The notes beneath the pieces were generated by a model. The model saw only the letters and a program-made list of their open reading frames with translations. It searched no databases and was not told where the DNA came from. 5,305 nucleotides of DNA from CALMSM01 sp964534095 (GTDB lineage Bacteria; Patescibacteriota; Saccharimonadia; Saccharimonadales; CALMSM01): assembly GCA_964534095.1 (NCBI GenBank), contig CAZHPF010000066.1:1-5305 (forward strand). Direction: 5' to 3'. A program made the position numbers and the translations under genes. This document shows positions 1 to 5,305 of this stretch, piece by piece (position 1 is the stretch's first letter; the number at the start of each line of letters is the position of its first letter).

Positions 1-706
1 AGGAATTTTTGGTATTTTCAATTATTTGCGTTTGGTCGCGAGTGCCGTGCTCTTGGTTGAATAGCTCGCCTAGTTCGGAGTTTTCCGGCACATTTAGAGG
101 GTCTATGACGTATCCGTCGAAGTATCCGTAACGATTGGTATAGCCGGTTTCTATCCCTGACTTATTCAGACGGCGTTCAATTCGATCAGCATAGGTATTT
201 CCCAGGCGGTTGAGGCGTGATCGCTCCGGAGTGTTACGGTTGCGGATATACCGCGCAATTTTGGACATACGGTCACTACCGGCATCTTCTTGGCTGGAAA
301 AATGAAAGTTTTTAAGCATTTGCCCGAAATGAAGGAGTTTAAGCGGTCCAGAGGTCACCGTAATAGTGCCCAGCGTGCCAGCGATAAGAAGGCCTACGAT
401 TCCGCCGGCAATACCCTGGTTGCGGCTAAGATGAAATCCGCTTGGGCGGTCTTCATCATGTTTAGAATATAGGCCGTCTTTTTCTTCCTCAGATGCGGTA
501 TCCTTTTTATTATCACTTCCTGCCTCGGCTTTTGATAACTCAGAGTCAGACAGGGATTTTTTACGGTCAGGGTGACCCTCTGGCAAGTCTTCATCAGTAG
601 CACTTGGTGCCTCGAAAGCAGCCTTAAGCTCGTCGTCATTAGGGTTATACCAGTCCATTTCATCGTCGTACTGATGTCCTGGCCTATTGTCAAGCAATGT
701 TCCCAT
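1..706 (-). CDS. Partial CDS: putative T4SS-associated membrane protein, N-terminal 235 residues
   Basis: The frame begins at ATG 706-704 and stays open for 235 codons to the left edge, so the C-terminus is missing. Start choice: it lies one base after the virB4 stop (TAG 710-708) and has an AGGA Shine-Dalgarno seven bases upstream. Residues 1-97 are hydrophilic and rich in Asp, Glu, Ser and Lys. Residues about 98-117 form one Gly/Ala/Leu/Ile-rich hydrophobic segment (GIAGGIVGLLIAGTLG), a likely membrane span. Then comes SGPLKLLHFGQMLKNFHF, a basic stretch, and a segment with GIETGYTNRYGYFDGYVIDP near residues 185-205. I recall similar proteins (single TM, 'GPxxLxHxxQxLxxFHF', 'SGIexxYxxRxgxxxGYxIDP') beside PrgI/VirB4 genes in Saccharibacteria, but have not searched. 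By position it could be the system's large membrane component, in a VirB6/TrbL-like role. That is inference only. The coding frame is well supported; the function is not. Confidence 0.85.
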   Translation of the reverse strand, partial: MGTLLDNRPGHQYDDEMDWYNPNDDELKAAFEAPSATDEDLPEGHPDRKKSLSDSELSKAEAGSDNKKDTASEEEKDGLYSKHDEDRPSGFHLSRNQGIAGGIVGLLIAGTLGTITVTSGPLKLLHFGQMLKNFHFSSQEDAGSDRMSKIARYIRNRNTPERSRLNRLGNTYADRIERRLNKSGIETGYTNRYGYFDGYVIDPLNVPENSELGELFNQEHGTRDQTQIIENTKNS

Positions 707-707
707 G

Positions 708-2621
708 CTATAGTCCTGGCATTAAACGGTTTTGTAAGTCAATGGTTCCCTGAGGTTGAGTAAAGTCTACTTGTCCCATTGTCTGTAGCTGGTCGGGGTT
801 AGTGGTGATAAGGCCAGTTTCGGTAGGGCTGGCGGTAATTTGTATATGCACATGGCTTTGTCCGGCAAAAAACAGACCCTGGCCAACTGGGAACTGAGAT
901 AAACGTTTTTTCTCCTCGCTTGTAAGCTTAAACACGCCGCTCAGTACATCCACGGCCGATGTCGACTGTTTGAGTAAAATCTGCATGCTGGCGTTAGCGA
1001 CGATTGCCCGCCCCATGCGGCTGCCCATAAAATCCTCGACATCTTGAGTGATAGTGGTAATGCCAAGATTGTATTTGCGGGCTCGCTTTGCGAGCGAAAA
1101 CAAAAAGCTAGCTGAATCTTCGTACTTCATGAGCTGCCAAGCCTCATCTACAATCAAGATGCGTTTTTTTTGGTCGCTCTTGGTCTTGTTCCAGATGTAG
1201 TTAAGGACAATATACATAGCCACCGGCCGGAGTTCATCCTCCAGGTCACGCACATTAAACACCACCATAGGGTTGTCGATATTGATGTTACTTTGTTGCG
1301 AGAAAATTCCTGCGAACGTTCCGGTAGTATATTTGCGAAGGCGCTGAGCCAGTTGTGGCCCGGTACCACCCATATGGAGCAGTGTATCGTATAAATCAGC
1401 GATAGTTGGCGGTTGGGAGTTATGCGTAAGTGGGTCATTAGTGATACCGGCTTTGGCGTAAGTTTCAATTAGCGCTGCATCCAAATCGGCTTCTTCGCTC
1501 GGTGCAAGCGCGGGCATTGCGATAGCACCTCCGCTGCTTTGCATCTGGCTTTGAGCGCCACCCATCATAAGTCGAAGCAGCCCATGCAACGTAATGAGGT
1601 TGCTGCGCAGTGCATTGTCGGCTTCCTCGCTATCGACAACCTTTGGCAGGTCAAACGGATTGATCCTAGTGGGCGACGAGAGACTGAGTCGAACGTATGC
1701 CCCGCCGACGGCCTCTGCCATCCGCTGGTATTCGTTCTCTGGGTCGATGATGAATATTTCTGTGCCGTACATCATGCTGCGCAGTGCCTCAAGTTTGACG
1801 GTGAATGATTTACCGGCGCCGGATTTTGCAAATACTACGGCATTGCCATTTTCCAGGCTGAACCGGTCAAAAATCACCAGGCCGGAATTATGCATATTGA
1901 TGCCATACAGAATACCGTTGTCTTGGGTAAGGTCGGCTGAGGTAAACGGAAAGGTCGTGCTGAGTGCGCCGGTAGAAAAATTGCGTTTGATCGCCAGTTG
2001 ATCGGTCAGTTGCGGCACGGTACTGTTAAGCCCCTGCTCTTGCTGGCTGGTAGCGGGCTTGCTGTAGACCAGCTGCTGACCGAGGATAGACTCTACCTTG
2101 TGCGCCACAAATTCCAGTTCATCCAGTGAAGATGCATAAATCGTAAAATATAGGCCAAACCTGAAAAATCTCTCTTCGCCTACCTGGAGTTTATCGCGCA
2201 TTTCTTCGGCGTCTTGAATAGCCGCTTGCTTGCCCGGATCGCGTACCCGACCTTTTTCGGCATCAATCTGGATACCTGCTTCCATCTGGGAAACTTTTTT
2301 GCGCAAGTTTTCCAGCACAACCTGACTTTCTACTGGATAAATGAACATCGACAGATCCAAAATTTCGTCCATGTTTACCATGCTGCTGAGCCATCCAGTA
2401 AAGACTTGGCGCGGAAATCCATAGACATAGTAGGTACGAGCCAGACGTGTACCGATCTGAAAGTGGCTGGGGCTGAACTCCAACGAGCTTGGTGCAATAA
2501 AGTCACGAAGGGCGGTGATACCCTTTTGAAAGGCGGCCTGGACTTCTTGTTGTTCCCTGGTTCGCTGGGCTTGGGCTAGCGCAACAGGATCAAGCGGTGG
2601 CGGTTTTTTACCAAGAGCCAT
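708..2621 (-). CDS. virB4: VirB4/TraE-type T4SS ATPase, 637 aa
   Basis: Cytoplasmic or membrane-associated ATPase of the VirB4 family, which powers assembly of, or transport through, type IV secretion and conjugation machines. Residues about 40-190 match the family N-terminal domain as found in Gram-positive conjugation ATPases (IAPSSLEFSP at 42-51, then ARTYYVYGFPR and LSMFIYPVES). The P-loop domain follows. Walker A is AKSGAGKS at 265-272; the first position is Ala instead of the consensus Gly, but the GKS core is intact. DPENEY is at 293-298. Walker B is ILIVDEAW at 488-495, with D492 and E493 as the expected metal/catalytic pair. The motif with Q526 (TTITQDVED) and the NASMQILLKQ segment at 543-552 complete the family pattern. 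No signal peptide or clear TM is seen. Length is normal for the compact form of the family. The ATG shares one base with the preceding TAA (TAATG) and has a strong AAGGAG, so expression is probably coupled to the upstream gene. The gene looks intact. Confidence 0.96.
   Translation of the reverse strand: MALGKKPPPLDPVALAQAQRTREQQEVQAAFQKGITALRDFIAPSSLEFSPSHFQIGTRLARTYYVYGFPRQVFTGWLSSMVNMDEILDLSMFIYPVESQVVLENLRKKVSQMEAGIQIDAEKGRVRDPGKQAAIQDAEEMRDKLQVGEERFFRFGLYFTIYASSLDELEFVAHKVESILGQQLVYSKPATSQQEQGLNSTVPQLTDQLAIKRNFSTGALSTTFPFTSADLTQDNGILYGINMHNSGLVIFDRFSLENGNAVVFAKSGAGKSFTVKLEALRSMMYGTEIFIIDPENEYQRMAEAVGGAYVRLSLSSPTRINPFDLPKVVDSEEADNALRSNLITLHGLLRLMMGGAQSQMQSSGGAIAMPALAPSEEADLDAALIETYAKAGITNDPLTHNSQPPTIADLYDTLLHMGGTGPQLAQRLRKYTTGTFAGIFSQQSNINIDNPMVVFNVRDLEDELRPVAMYIVLNYIWNKTKSDQKKRILIVDEAWQLMKYEDSASFLFSLAKRARKYNLGITTITQDVEDFMGSRMGRAIVANASMQILLKQSTSAVDVLSGVFKLTSEEKKRLSQFPVGQGLFFAGQSHVHIQITASPTETGLITTNPDQLQTMGQVDFTQPQGTIDLQNRLMPGL
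714..717 (-). promoter_or_regulatory. Ribosome binding site (AGGA) of the downstream membrane-protein gene
   Basis: On the minus strand AGGA sits inside the last virB4 codons, seven bases before ATG 706-704. It supports that start and suggests that ribosomes finishing virB4 can re-initiate, since stop and start are separated by only one base. Confidence 0.6.
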
Positions 2622-3529
2622 TACTGCAGCTCCTTATCAAGTTGGGGCTGGTTAGCTGTCCCTATACCTTTTTCGATGACAGGTGCTGTTAAATCATCAA
2701 AGTTTTTGAGCTGTTGACGGGTGGCAGTATCGGGGTTGTAGGTATCATAATAGAGTTCGATTAGCTCCTGTGTGTCAAGCGGCAGCCCCTGGATGCTGCA
2801 CTGCTGTAGCCCTCCAAGTAGCGCCTGAACACGGTTACGAAGCTCGTCTTTAGCTTTGTTTAGGTCGGCCTCGTTGATACGGACATGCTGCTCCTTGTTA
2901 CCAAACATATCTGTCAGCCCACTGAAGAAGTTCTTACTTTGGGTAAGGGCTTTAGTTATGTTGGTGGTAGGAAAATATGGTATAACCACGTAAAATTTCT
3001 TATCCATGATGTTTGTTTGTTGGCTCAGGTCGGTAATAAACCCGATGTAATCCTCCATCATAATCGCAAGCAGCATATTGTCGTGTTCTGAACGGATTTT
3101 GTCCAGACGTTCAATATAAGGCCCTAGATCGACTTTCTGGGAACGAATAAATATCTGGATAGGAAAATAAAGAGAGTTCAAAAACCCCTGATAACTGTAT
3201 TCTACGGCTTCGCGCTCCTCGGCGCTCATGAGATCAAAGTTAATAGATTTAACCATGACAACGCTACGGAAGCTGCCGTCGCTCATAATGACAATGCCAT
3301 CACGAATTTCGGCAATCTGCAGGGTATTTTGTGTACTATTGGGGTTACTTTTAACTGGTGGTAGCCCGGTTGGTGCTCCCGGGTGGGCAGGCATAGCACC
3401 GTTAACCGCAGACTGCTGTGTTGGCTGTGGCATTACACCGCCCGGCTGTGCATATATAGGCGGTTGGCCGTAACCTATTGGCTGCGGTTGTTGGCTTGGC
3501 TGTGGCTGTGTGTTGGTATTTGGATTCAT
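2621..3529 (-). CDS. VirB4/TraC N-terminal-domain-like protein without ATPase motor, 302 aa
   Basis: Residues 1-60 are Pro/Gln/Gly-rich and probably disordered. Residues about 68-190 resemble the N-terminal domain of TraC/VirB4 proteins: DGIVIMSDGSFRSVVMV, then SAEEREAVEYSYQGFLNSL, FPIQIFIRSQKVDLGPYIERL, and KKFYVVIPYFP at about 177-187. The rest is helical and charged (LNKAKDELRNRVQALLGGL). No Walker A or B motif and no clear TM is present. It therefore looks like a free-standing N-domain encoded just before the motor. A role in docking VirB4 to the membrane complex is inference. Start choice: the frame is open to an ATG at 3583 (18 more codons), but an extended -10 element lies only one base before that ATG, which would place transcription initiation inside the extension. 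The internal ATG at 3529 opens directly into MNPNTNTQPQ and is preferred. Neither start has a good Shine-Dalgarno. The stop TAA overlaps the virB4 ATG by one base. Confidence 0.88.
   Translation of the reverse strand: MNPNTNTQPQPSQQPQPIGYGQPPIYAQPGGVMPQPTQQSAVNGAMPAHPGAPTGLPPVKSNPNSTQNTLQIAEIRDGIVIMSDGSFRSVVMVKSINFDLMSAEEREAVEYSYQGFLNSLYFPIQIFIRSQKVDLGPYIERLDKIRSEHDNMLLAIMMEDYIGFITDLSQQTNIMDKKFYVVIPYFPTTNITKALTQSKNFFSGLTDMFGNKEQHVRINEADLNKAKDELRNRVQALLGGLQQCSIQGLPLDTQELIELYYDTYNPDTATRQQLKNFDDLTAPVIEKGIGTANQPQLDKELQ
2630..2635 (-). promoter_or_regulatory. Ribosome binding site (AAGGAG) of virB4
   Basis: AAGGAG on the minus strand lies eight bases before the virB4 ATG (2621-2619), inside the end of the upstream gene. 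It is the strongest Shine-Dalgarno in the window. It fixes the virB4 start and, with the TAATG overlap, indicates translational coupling. It also shows that this genome uses SD-led initiation for at least some internal operon genes. Confidence 0.85.
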
Positions 3530-3558
3530 AGCTATAATTGTTACCCACCAAAAGGCAT

Positions 3559-3574
3559 GACGACCCTTGTCGTC
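3559..3574 (-). other. Small hairpin (6-bp stem, 4-nt loop) in the predicted 5' leader
   Basis: GACGAC and GTCGTC form a perfect 6-bp inverted repeat around a four-base loop (AAGG on the minus strand). It begins only a few bases after the predicted transcription start and ends about 30 bases before ATG 3529. It is not followed by a U-tract, so it does not look like a terminator. A leader stem affecting stability or translation is possible, as is chance. Confidence 0.4.
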
Positions 3575-3584
3575 TACAAGCATT

Positions 3585-3593
3585 AGTATAACA
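3585..3593 (-). promoter_or_regulatory. Putative extended -10 promoter for the N-domain gene and virB4 operon
   Basis: The minus strand reads TGT-TATACT: a TGn extension followed by a hexamer matching five of six bases of TATAAT. No convincing -35 is present at 17 bases, which is usual for extended -10 promoters. Transcription would start near 3577-3579, giving a leader of about 49 bases before ATG 3529 and excluding the ATG at 3583. It would let the three downstream genes be transcribed separately from prgI. Confidence 0.45.
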
Positions 3594-3604
3594 GATAATA
3601 ATGC

Positions 3605-3632
3605 CCGCTTGGTAGTTCATAATCGCAAGCAG
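3605..3632 (-). terminator. Weak possible terminator or attenuator hairpin after prgI
   Basis: On the minus strand CTGCTTG (3632-3626) can pair with CAAGCGG (3611-3605), a 7-bp stem with one G-U pair and a 14-base loop, starting seven bases after the prgI stop codon. It is followed by an A/T-rich stretch (ATTATTATCTG) but not by a true run of T. The large loop and poor tail make efficient intrinsic termination doubtful. At most it would partly separate prgI from the downstream operon. Confidence 0.22.
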
Positions 3633-3638
3633 TCTCTG

Positions 3639-4694
3639 TCAGTGAAGCGATATGATTACTTCACCGTCATCTAGTATTTGTGGCGCGTCGGTGTCTTTAT
3701 GGGCTTGCCGTGCGATGGTAGCTACATTCAGGTCGTCGTTGGTGGCAAGTCTATTTAATTCTTCACTTCGGGCAGTAGTTTTAGCTAAGGCTGCCTCGGC
3801 GGCGGCAAGTTCTTCTGCGGTCGGTACCCGTTTTATATGACTTGTCGCTGCTTGGGCTGCGGCCTTATCTTTGTGTATCTGCTCCAGTAATTGCTGTTCC
3901 TCTGGCGAGGAGGGCGAAGCTGCCGGTACTGGTGTGGCGGCAACCGTGGCTGGGGTCAGTTGTGGGTTAGGTATAGGGGGCGCAGGTGTTTGTAGAACAG
4001 ACGGTAATGGGTTTGTAGCAGTTTGTGTGGACGGCGCACCTGATCGCATGGTAGCAATCAGGTTTTGACGACGTGCTTGCTCTGATTGAGTAATGAGTGA
4101 GTCAAGCTTTTGGGCAGTCGGATTATTTTGTTCATCCAGTATGTCATCCGAGGCCGCAACATCATAGTTAGGAACTGCCTGTGGTATTGTCGCAGCATCT
4201 ACTAACCTATCTGATGTGCCAGTATTCCCAGACAACGCATAAGCGGGTAGTGCAAATGTATTGGCCGCAACATTCTTAATAGCCCATCCGCGACTATCCA
4301 GGGTGCTGGCAAGCGCAGATAGTCGGCTTTTGACTTGGGTTTGGTCAAGCCCATCAGTCAAGTGTCTTTCTATCTGCTTCGGCACGGTAATCGTCACCAG
4401 TTCTTTAAGCCCTGATTGATCCCATATACGCCGACGCGGCTTGAACATAAACCTGATCTTGGCCAGCAGCCACACTTCGCTGGATTGGTCGCGACCAAAC
4501 GGAGCGGCCAGCAACCCAAAGAAGCCCATTGGTATCAAAAACGGTATGGCCAGTAGAATGTTTAACTTAGCAACCATAAAAGCAATAAAGCCGATTGCAA
4601 ATACAATGATGACATAAATGAACTGCCGCAAACTGAGCGGCCCCAGCAGCTTGTCCTCGGCCTCAATATCCTGAATTACGGTATAGGTTGCCAT
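3639..4694 (-). CDS. prgI: PrgI-family inner-membrane protein with long C-terminal extension, 351 aa
   Basis: The first 95 residues match the PrgI family of conjugation/T4SS membrane proteins. MATYTVIQDIEAEDKLLGPLSLRQF is followed by two adjacent membrane segments (about 24-41 and 44-64), then the membrane-proximal VWLLAKIRFMFKPRRRIWDQ at 74-93. Family members in Firmicutes are often little more than this domain. Here about 255 further residues follow: a hydrophilic region, a Pro/Ala/Thr-rich stretch (about 219-265), a charged Ala/Glu/Lys helix likely to form a coiled coil (about 264-315), and a terminal GEVIISLH. I recall similar tails in PrgI proteins of Patescibacteria. The positive stretch after TM2 suggests that the tail is cytoplasmic, where it could contact VirB4; this is inference. 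The ATG at 4694 is the natural family start, directly before the conserved YTVIQDIE. There is no Shine-Dalgarno; a -10-like hexamer lies seven bases upstream instead. The gene ends in TGA. Confidence 0.95.
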   Translation of the reverse strand: MATYTVIQDIEAEDKLLGPLSLRQFIYVIIVFAIGFIAFMVAKLNILLAIPFLIPMGFFGLLAAPFGRDQSSEVWLLAKIRFMFKPRRRIWDQSGLKELVTITVPKQIERHLTDGLDQTQVKSRLSALASTLDSRGWAIKNVAANTFALPAYALSGNTGTSDRLVDAATIPQAVPNYDVAASDDILDEQNNPTAQKLDSLITQSEQARRQNLIATMRSGAPSTQTATNPLPSVLQTPAPPIPNPQLTPATVAATPVPAASPSSPEEQQLLEQIHKDKAAAQAATSHIKRVPTAEELAAAEAALAKTTARSEELNRLATNDDLNVATIARQAHKDTDAPQILDDGEVIISLH

Positions 4695-4701
4695 AAGCTA
4701 T

Positions 4702-4731
4702 ATTGTACCGTTTAGGTGGCGGTTACGTAAA
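4702..4731 (-). promoter_or_regulatory. Putative promoter of prgI giving a leaderless mRNA
   Basis: On the minus strand, TTTACG (4731-4726) and TACAAT (4707-4702) are separated by 18 bases. They match TTGACA at four of six and TATAAT at five of six positions. Only seven bases separate TACAAT from the prgI ATG (4694), so transcription would begin at or next to the start codon. No Shine-Dalgarno is visible, which fits leaderless initiation. The -35 overlaps a perfect 8-bp palindrome, TTACGTAA (4723-4730). Confidence 0.5.
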
Positions 4732-4755
4732 CTTTATTCCAGGAGTCGGGTCATA

Positions 4756-5305
4756 TTATTCTGATGGAGCGTTGCGCTGAGCCTCTATGTTGGTAATAAA
4801 TTCGTGGGTTCGTCGTGCAACTGCCAAGTGCCTTTGATCTGTGTCAAGGCGCTTGTGTATCAATTTATGCCGAACTCCGCCACGGCCGTTACTTCCGCTT
4901 CGCTTGTGTGTGACTCTTTGGTGATCTTTGTAACGATCAGCTAGTTTTTCAACTTTATTGCGGCGGTTAATAACCTGATTCAGGCGCTTAATAGTACCAC
5001 CGTTTAGGGCTGATGGTGTCTCGGTGATATCAAAATCATCGGCGACATCGCGGCCATACTCATAACGGTTGTTATGCCAGCTACCTCTGACGCGCGCTAA
5101 CCACTCTACGCCAGTGGTAGCGTCCTCGATACGGCGAGAGCGACGTTCATGTTTGTCGAGAGGTGTGCCGTCAGCTTGGCGTTCTTTATGGAAAAGACGA
5201 GTACGCATAAAGCGTGGCTCGGCAGCGTCTCTGTCGCGACGAACATTGTGGCGGAGAGTATCGCCCAGGTCTTCATAAAAAGCTTCGCGGTGTGCCAAGC
5301 TGGTA
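4756..5305 (-). CDS. Partial CDS: Arg/His-rich hydrophilic protein of unknown function (C-terminal part)
   Basis: The frame is open from the right edge to TAA at 4758-4756, giving 182 complete codons. A TTG at 5298 could serve as start, but the frame continues upstream of it (Thr-Ser), and the beginning of the window cuts any ribosome site, so the true N-terminus is probably outside. I do not recognise the family. It is strongly hydrophilic and basic: 30 Arg and 11 His among the 180 residues after the TTG. It has no membrane segment and no Cys. Residues about 101-127 (GTIKRLNQVINRRNKVEKLA...) could form a basic amphipathic helix or coiled coil, and a Gly/Ser/Arg patch (KRSGSNGRGG) follows. 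Nucleic-acid binding or a basic tail of a larger protein in the same system would fit, but nothing seen is diagnostic. It lies 61 bp before prgI on the same strand. The long open frame supports coding, although the composition is unlike that of its neighbours. Confidence 0.6.
   Translation of the reverse strand, partial: TSLAHREAFYEDLGDTLRHNVRRDRDAAEPRFMRTRLFHKERQADGTPLDKHERRSRRIEDATTGVEWLARVRGSWHNNRYEYGRDVADDFDITETPSALNGGTIKRLNQVINRRNKVEKLADRYKDHQRVTHKRSGSNGRGGVRHKLIHKRLDTDQRHLAVARRTHEFITNIEAQRNAPSE

Noticed and set aside
394..693. Minus-strand open frame of 99 codons.
   Set aside because: It is in a different frame inside the membrane-protein gene at 1-706, which has the ribosome site, the coupling to virB4 and a recognisable membrane segment. 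The alternative product has no sensible features.
1154..1468. Minus-strand open frame of 104 codons inside virB4.
   Set aside because: It is an out-of-frame shadow of the VirB4 motor domain. No frameshift is needed, because the virB4 frame is continuous through Walker B.
1594..2001. Plus-strand open frame of 135 codons opposite virB4 (also 1539-1808 and 2214-2579).
   Set aside because: All are antisense to clearly conserved VirB4 coding sequence, and their products resemble no family I know. Open antisense frames are expected opposite a gene of this composition.
3530..3583. Start of the N-domain gene at ATG 3583, adding 18 residues (MLVDDKGRHAFWW...).
   Set aside because: An extended -10 element ends one base before this ATG, there is no Shine-Dalgarno, and the extension covers the leader hairpin. 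ATG 3529 starts cleanly into the Pro/Gln-rich region. The longer form is not fully excluded.
3402..3641. Reading through the prgI TGA stop would add an open stretch of about 79 codons in the same frame, suggesting UGA recoding.
   Set aside because: The extension overlaps the N-terminus of the next gene in another frame, in a Pro/Gln-rich region whose composition leaves few stops. The prgI product already ends in a plausible tail (GEVIISLH). The other genes contain no in-frame TGA, as would be expected if TGA encoded glycine.
4695..4755. Intrinsic terminator between the Arg-rich gene and prgI.
   Set aside because: No stable stem followed by a T-run is visible on the minus strand, and the only clear inverted repeat is the short TTACGTAA palindrome. 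The two genes may be co-transcribed.
5069..5278. Plus-strand open frame of 69 codons at the right edge.
   Set aside because: It is antisense to the longer open frame at 4756-5305 and consists of low-complexity Arg/Ser sequence, mirroring the Arg-rich composition of the other strand.
5296..5298. TTG at 5298 as the true start of the Arg-rich protein.
   Set aside because: The frame is open to the window edge and only seven bases upstream are visible, so no ribosome site can be judged. The gene is reported as partial instead.

Overview
The window is a compact, single-strand gene cluster in which every supported gene reads on the minus strand (right to left). It encodes the inner-membrane and ATPase core of a type IV secretion (T4SS)-like or conjugation-like apparatus. 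The best-supported order of transcription is: an unidentified Arg-rich protein (C-terminal part only, entering from the right edge), a PrgI-family membrane protein, a VirB4/TraC N-domain-like protein, a VirB4-type ATPase, and the N-terminal part of a membrane protein that runs off the left edge.

The organism is most likely a member of the Patescibacteria/CPR, with Candidatus Saccharibacteria (TM7) favoured. The basis is a remembered family resemblance, not a search. It rests on three points: the PrgI protein with a long Pro/Ala tail ending in GEVIISLH, the separate VirB4-N-domain gene placed directly before virB4, and the downstream single-TM protein with an 'SGPLKLLHF...' segment. GC content looks moderate by eye. 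Stops used are TAA, TAG and TGA, and no gene needs TGA as glycine, so the SR1/Gracilibacteria code (UGA=Gly) is not indicated.

Layout, right to left: 4756-5305 holds the partial Arg/His-rich hydrophilic protein. 4695-4755 is a 61-bp gap with a promoter-like element so close to prgI that the transcript could be leaderless. 3639-4694 is prgI. 3530-3638 is a 109-bp gap with two small inverted repeats and an extended -10 element. 2621-3529 is the VirB4-N-domain-like gene. 708-2621 is virB4, overlapping the previous stop by one base (TAATG). 1-706 is the membrane protein, starting one base after the virB4 stop. The last three genes look translationally coupled and probably form one operon.

By analogy with known T4SSs, VirB4 would energise the machine from the cytoplasmic face, PrgI would be a small inner-membrane partner, and the separate N-domain protein would dock with one of them. 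No relaxase, coupling protein (VirD4/TcpA), VirB11 or peptidoglycan hydrolase is visible. The window therefore cannot tell DNA transfer from DNA uptake or protein secretion. No tRNA, rRNA, CRISPR array or insertion sequence was seen. The genuinely odd features are the start-site contexts and the two unidentified proteins at the edges. The core itself is a recognisable family arrangement.
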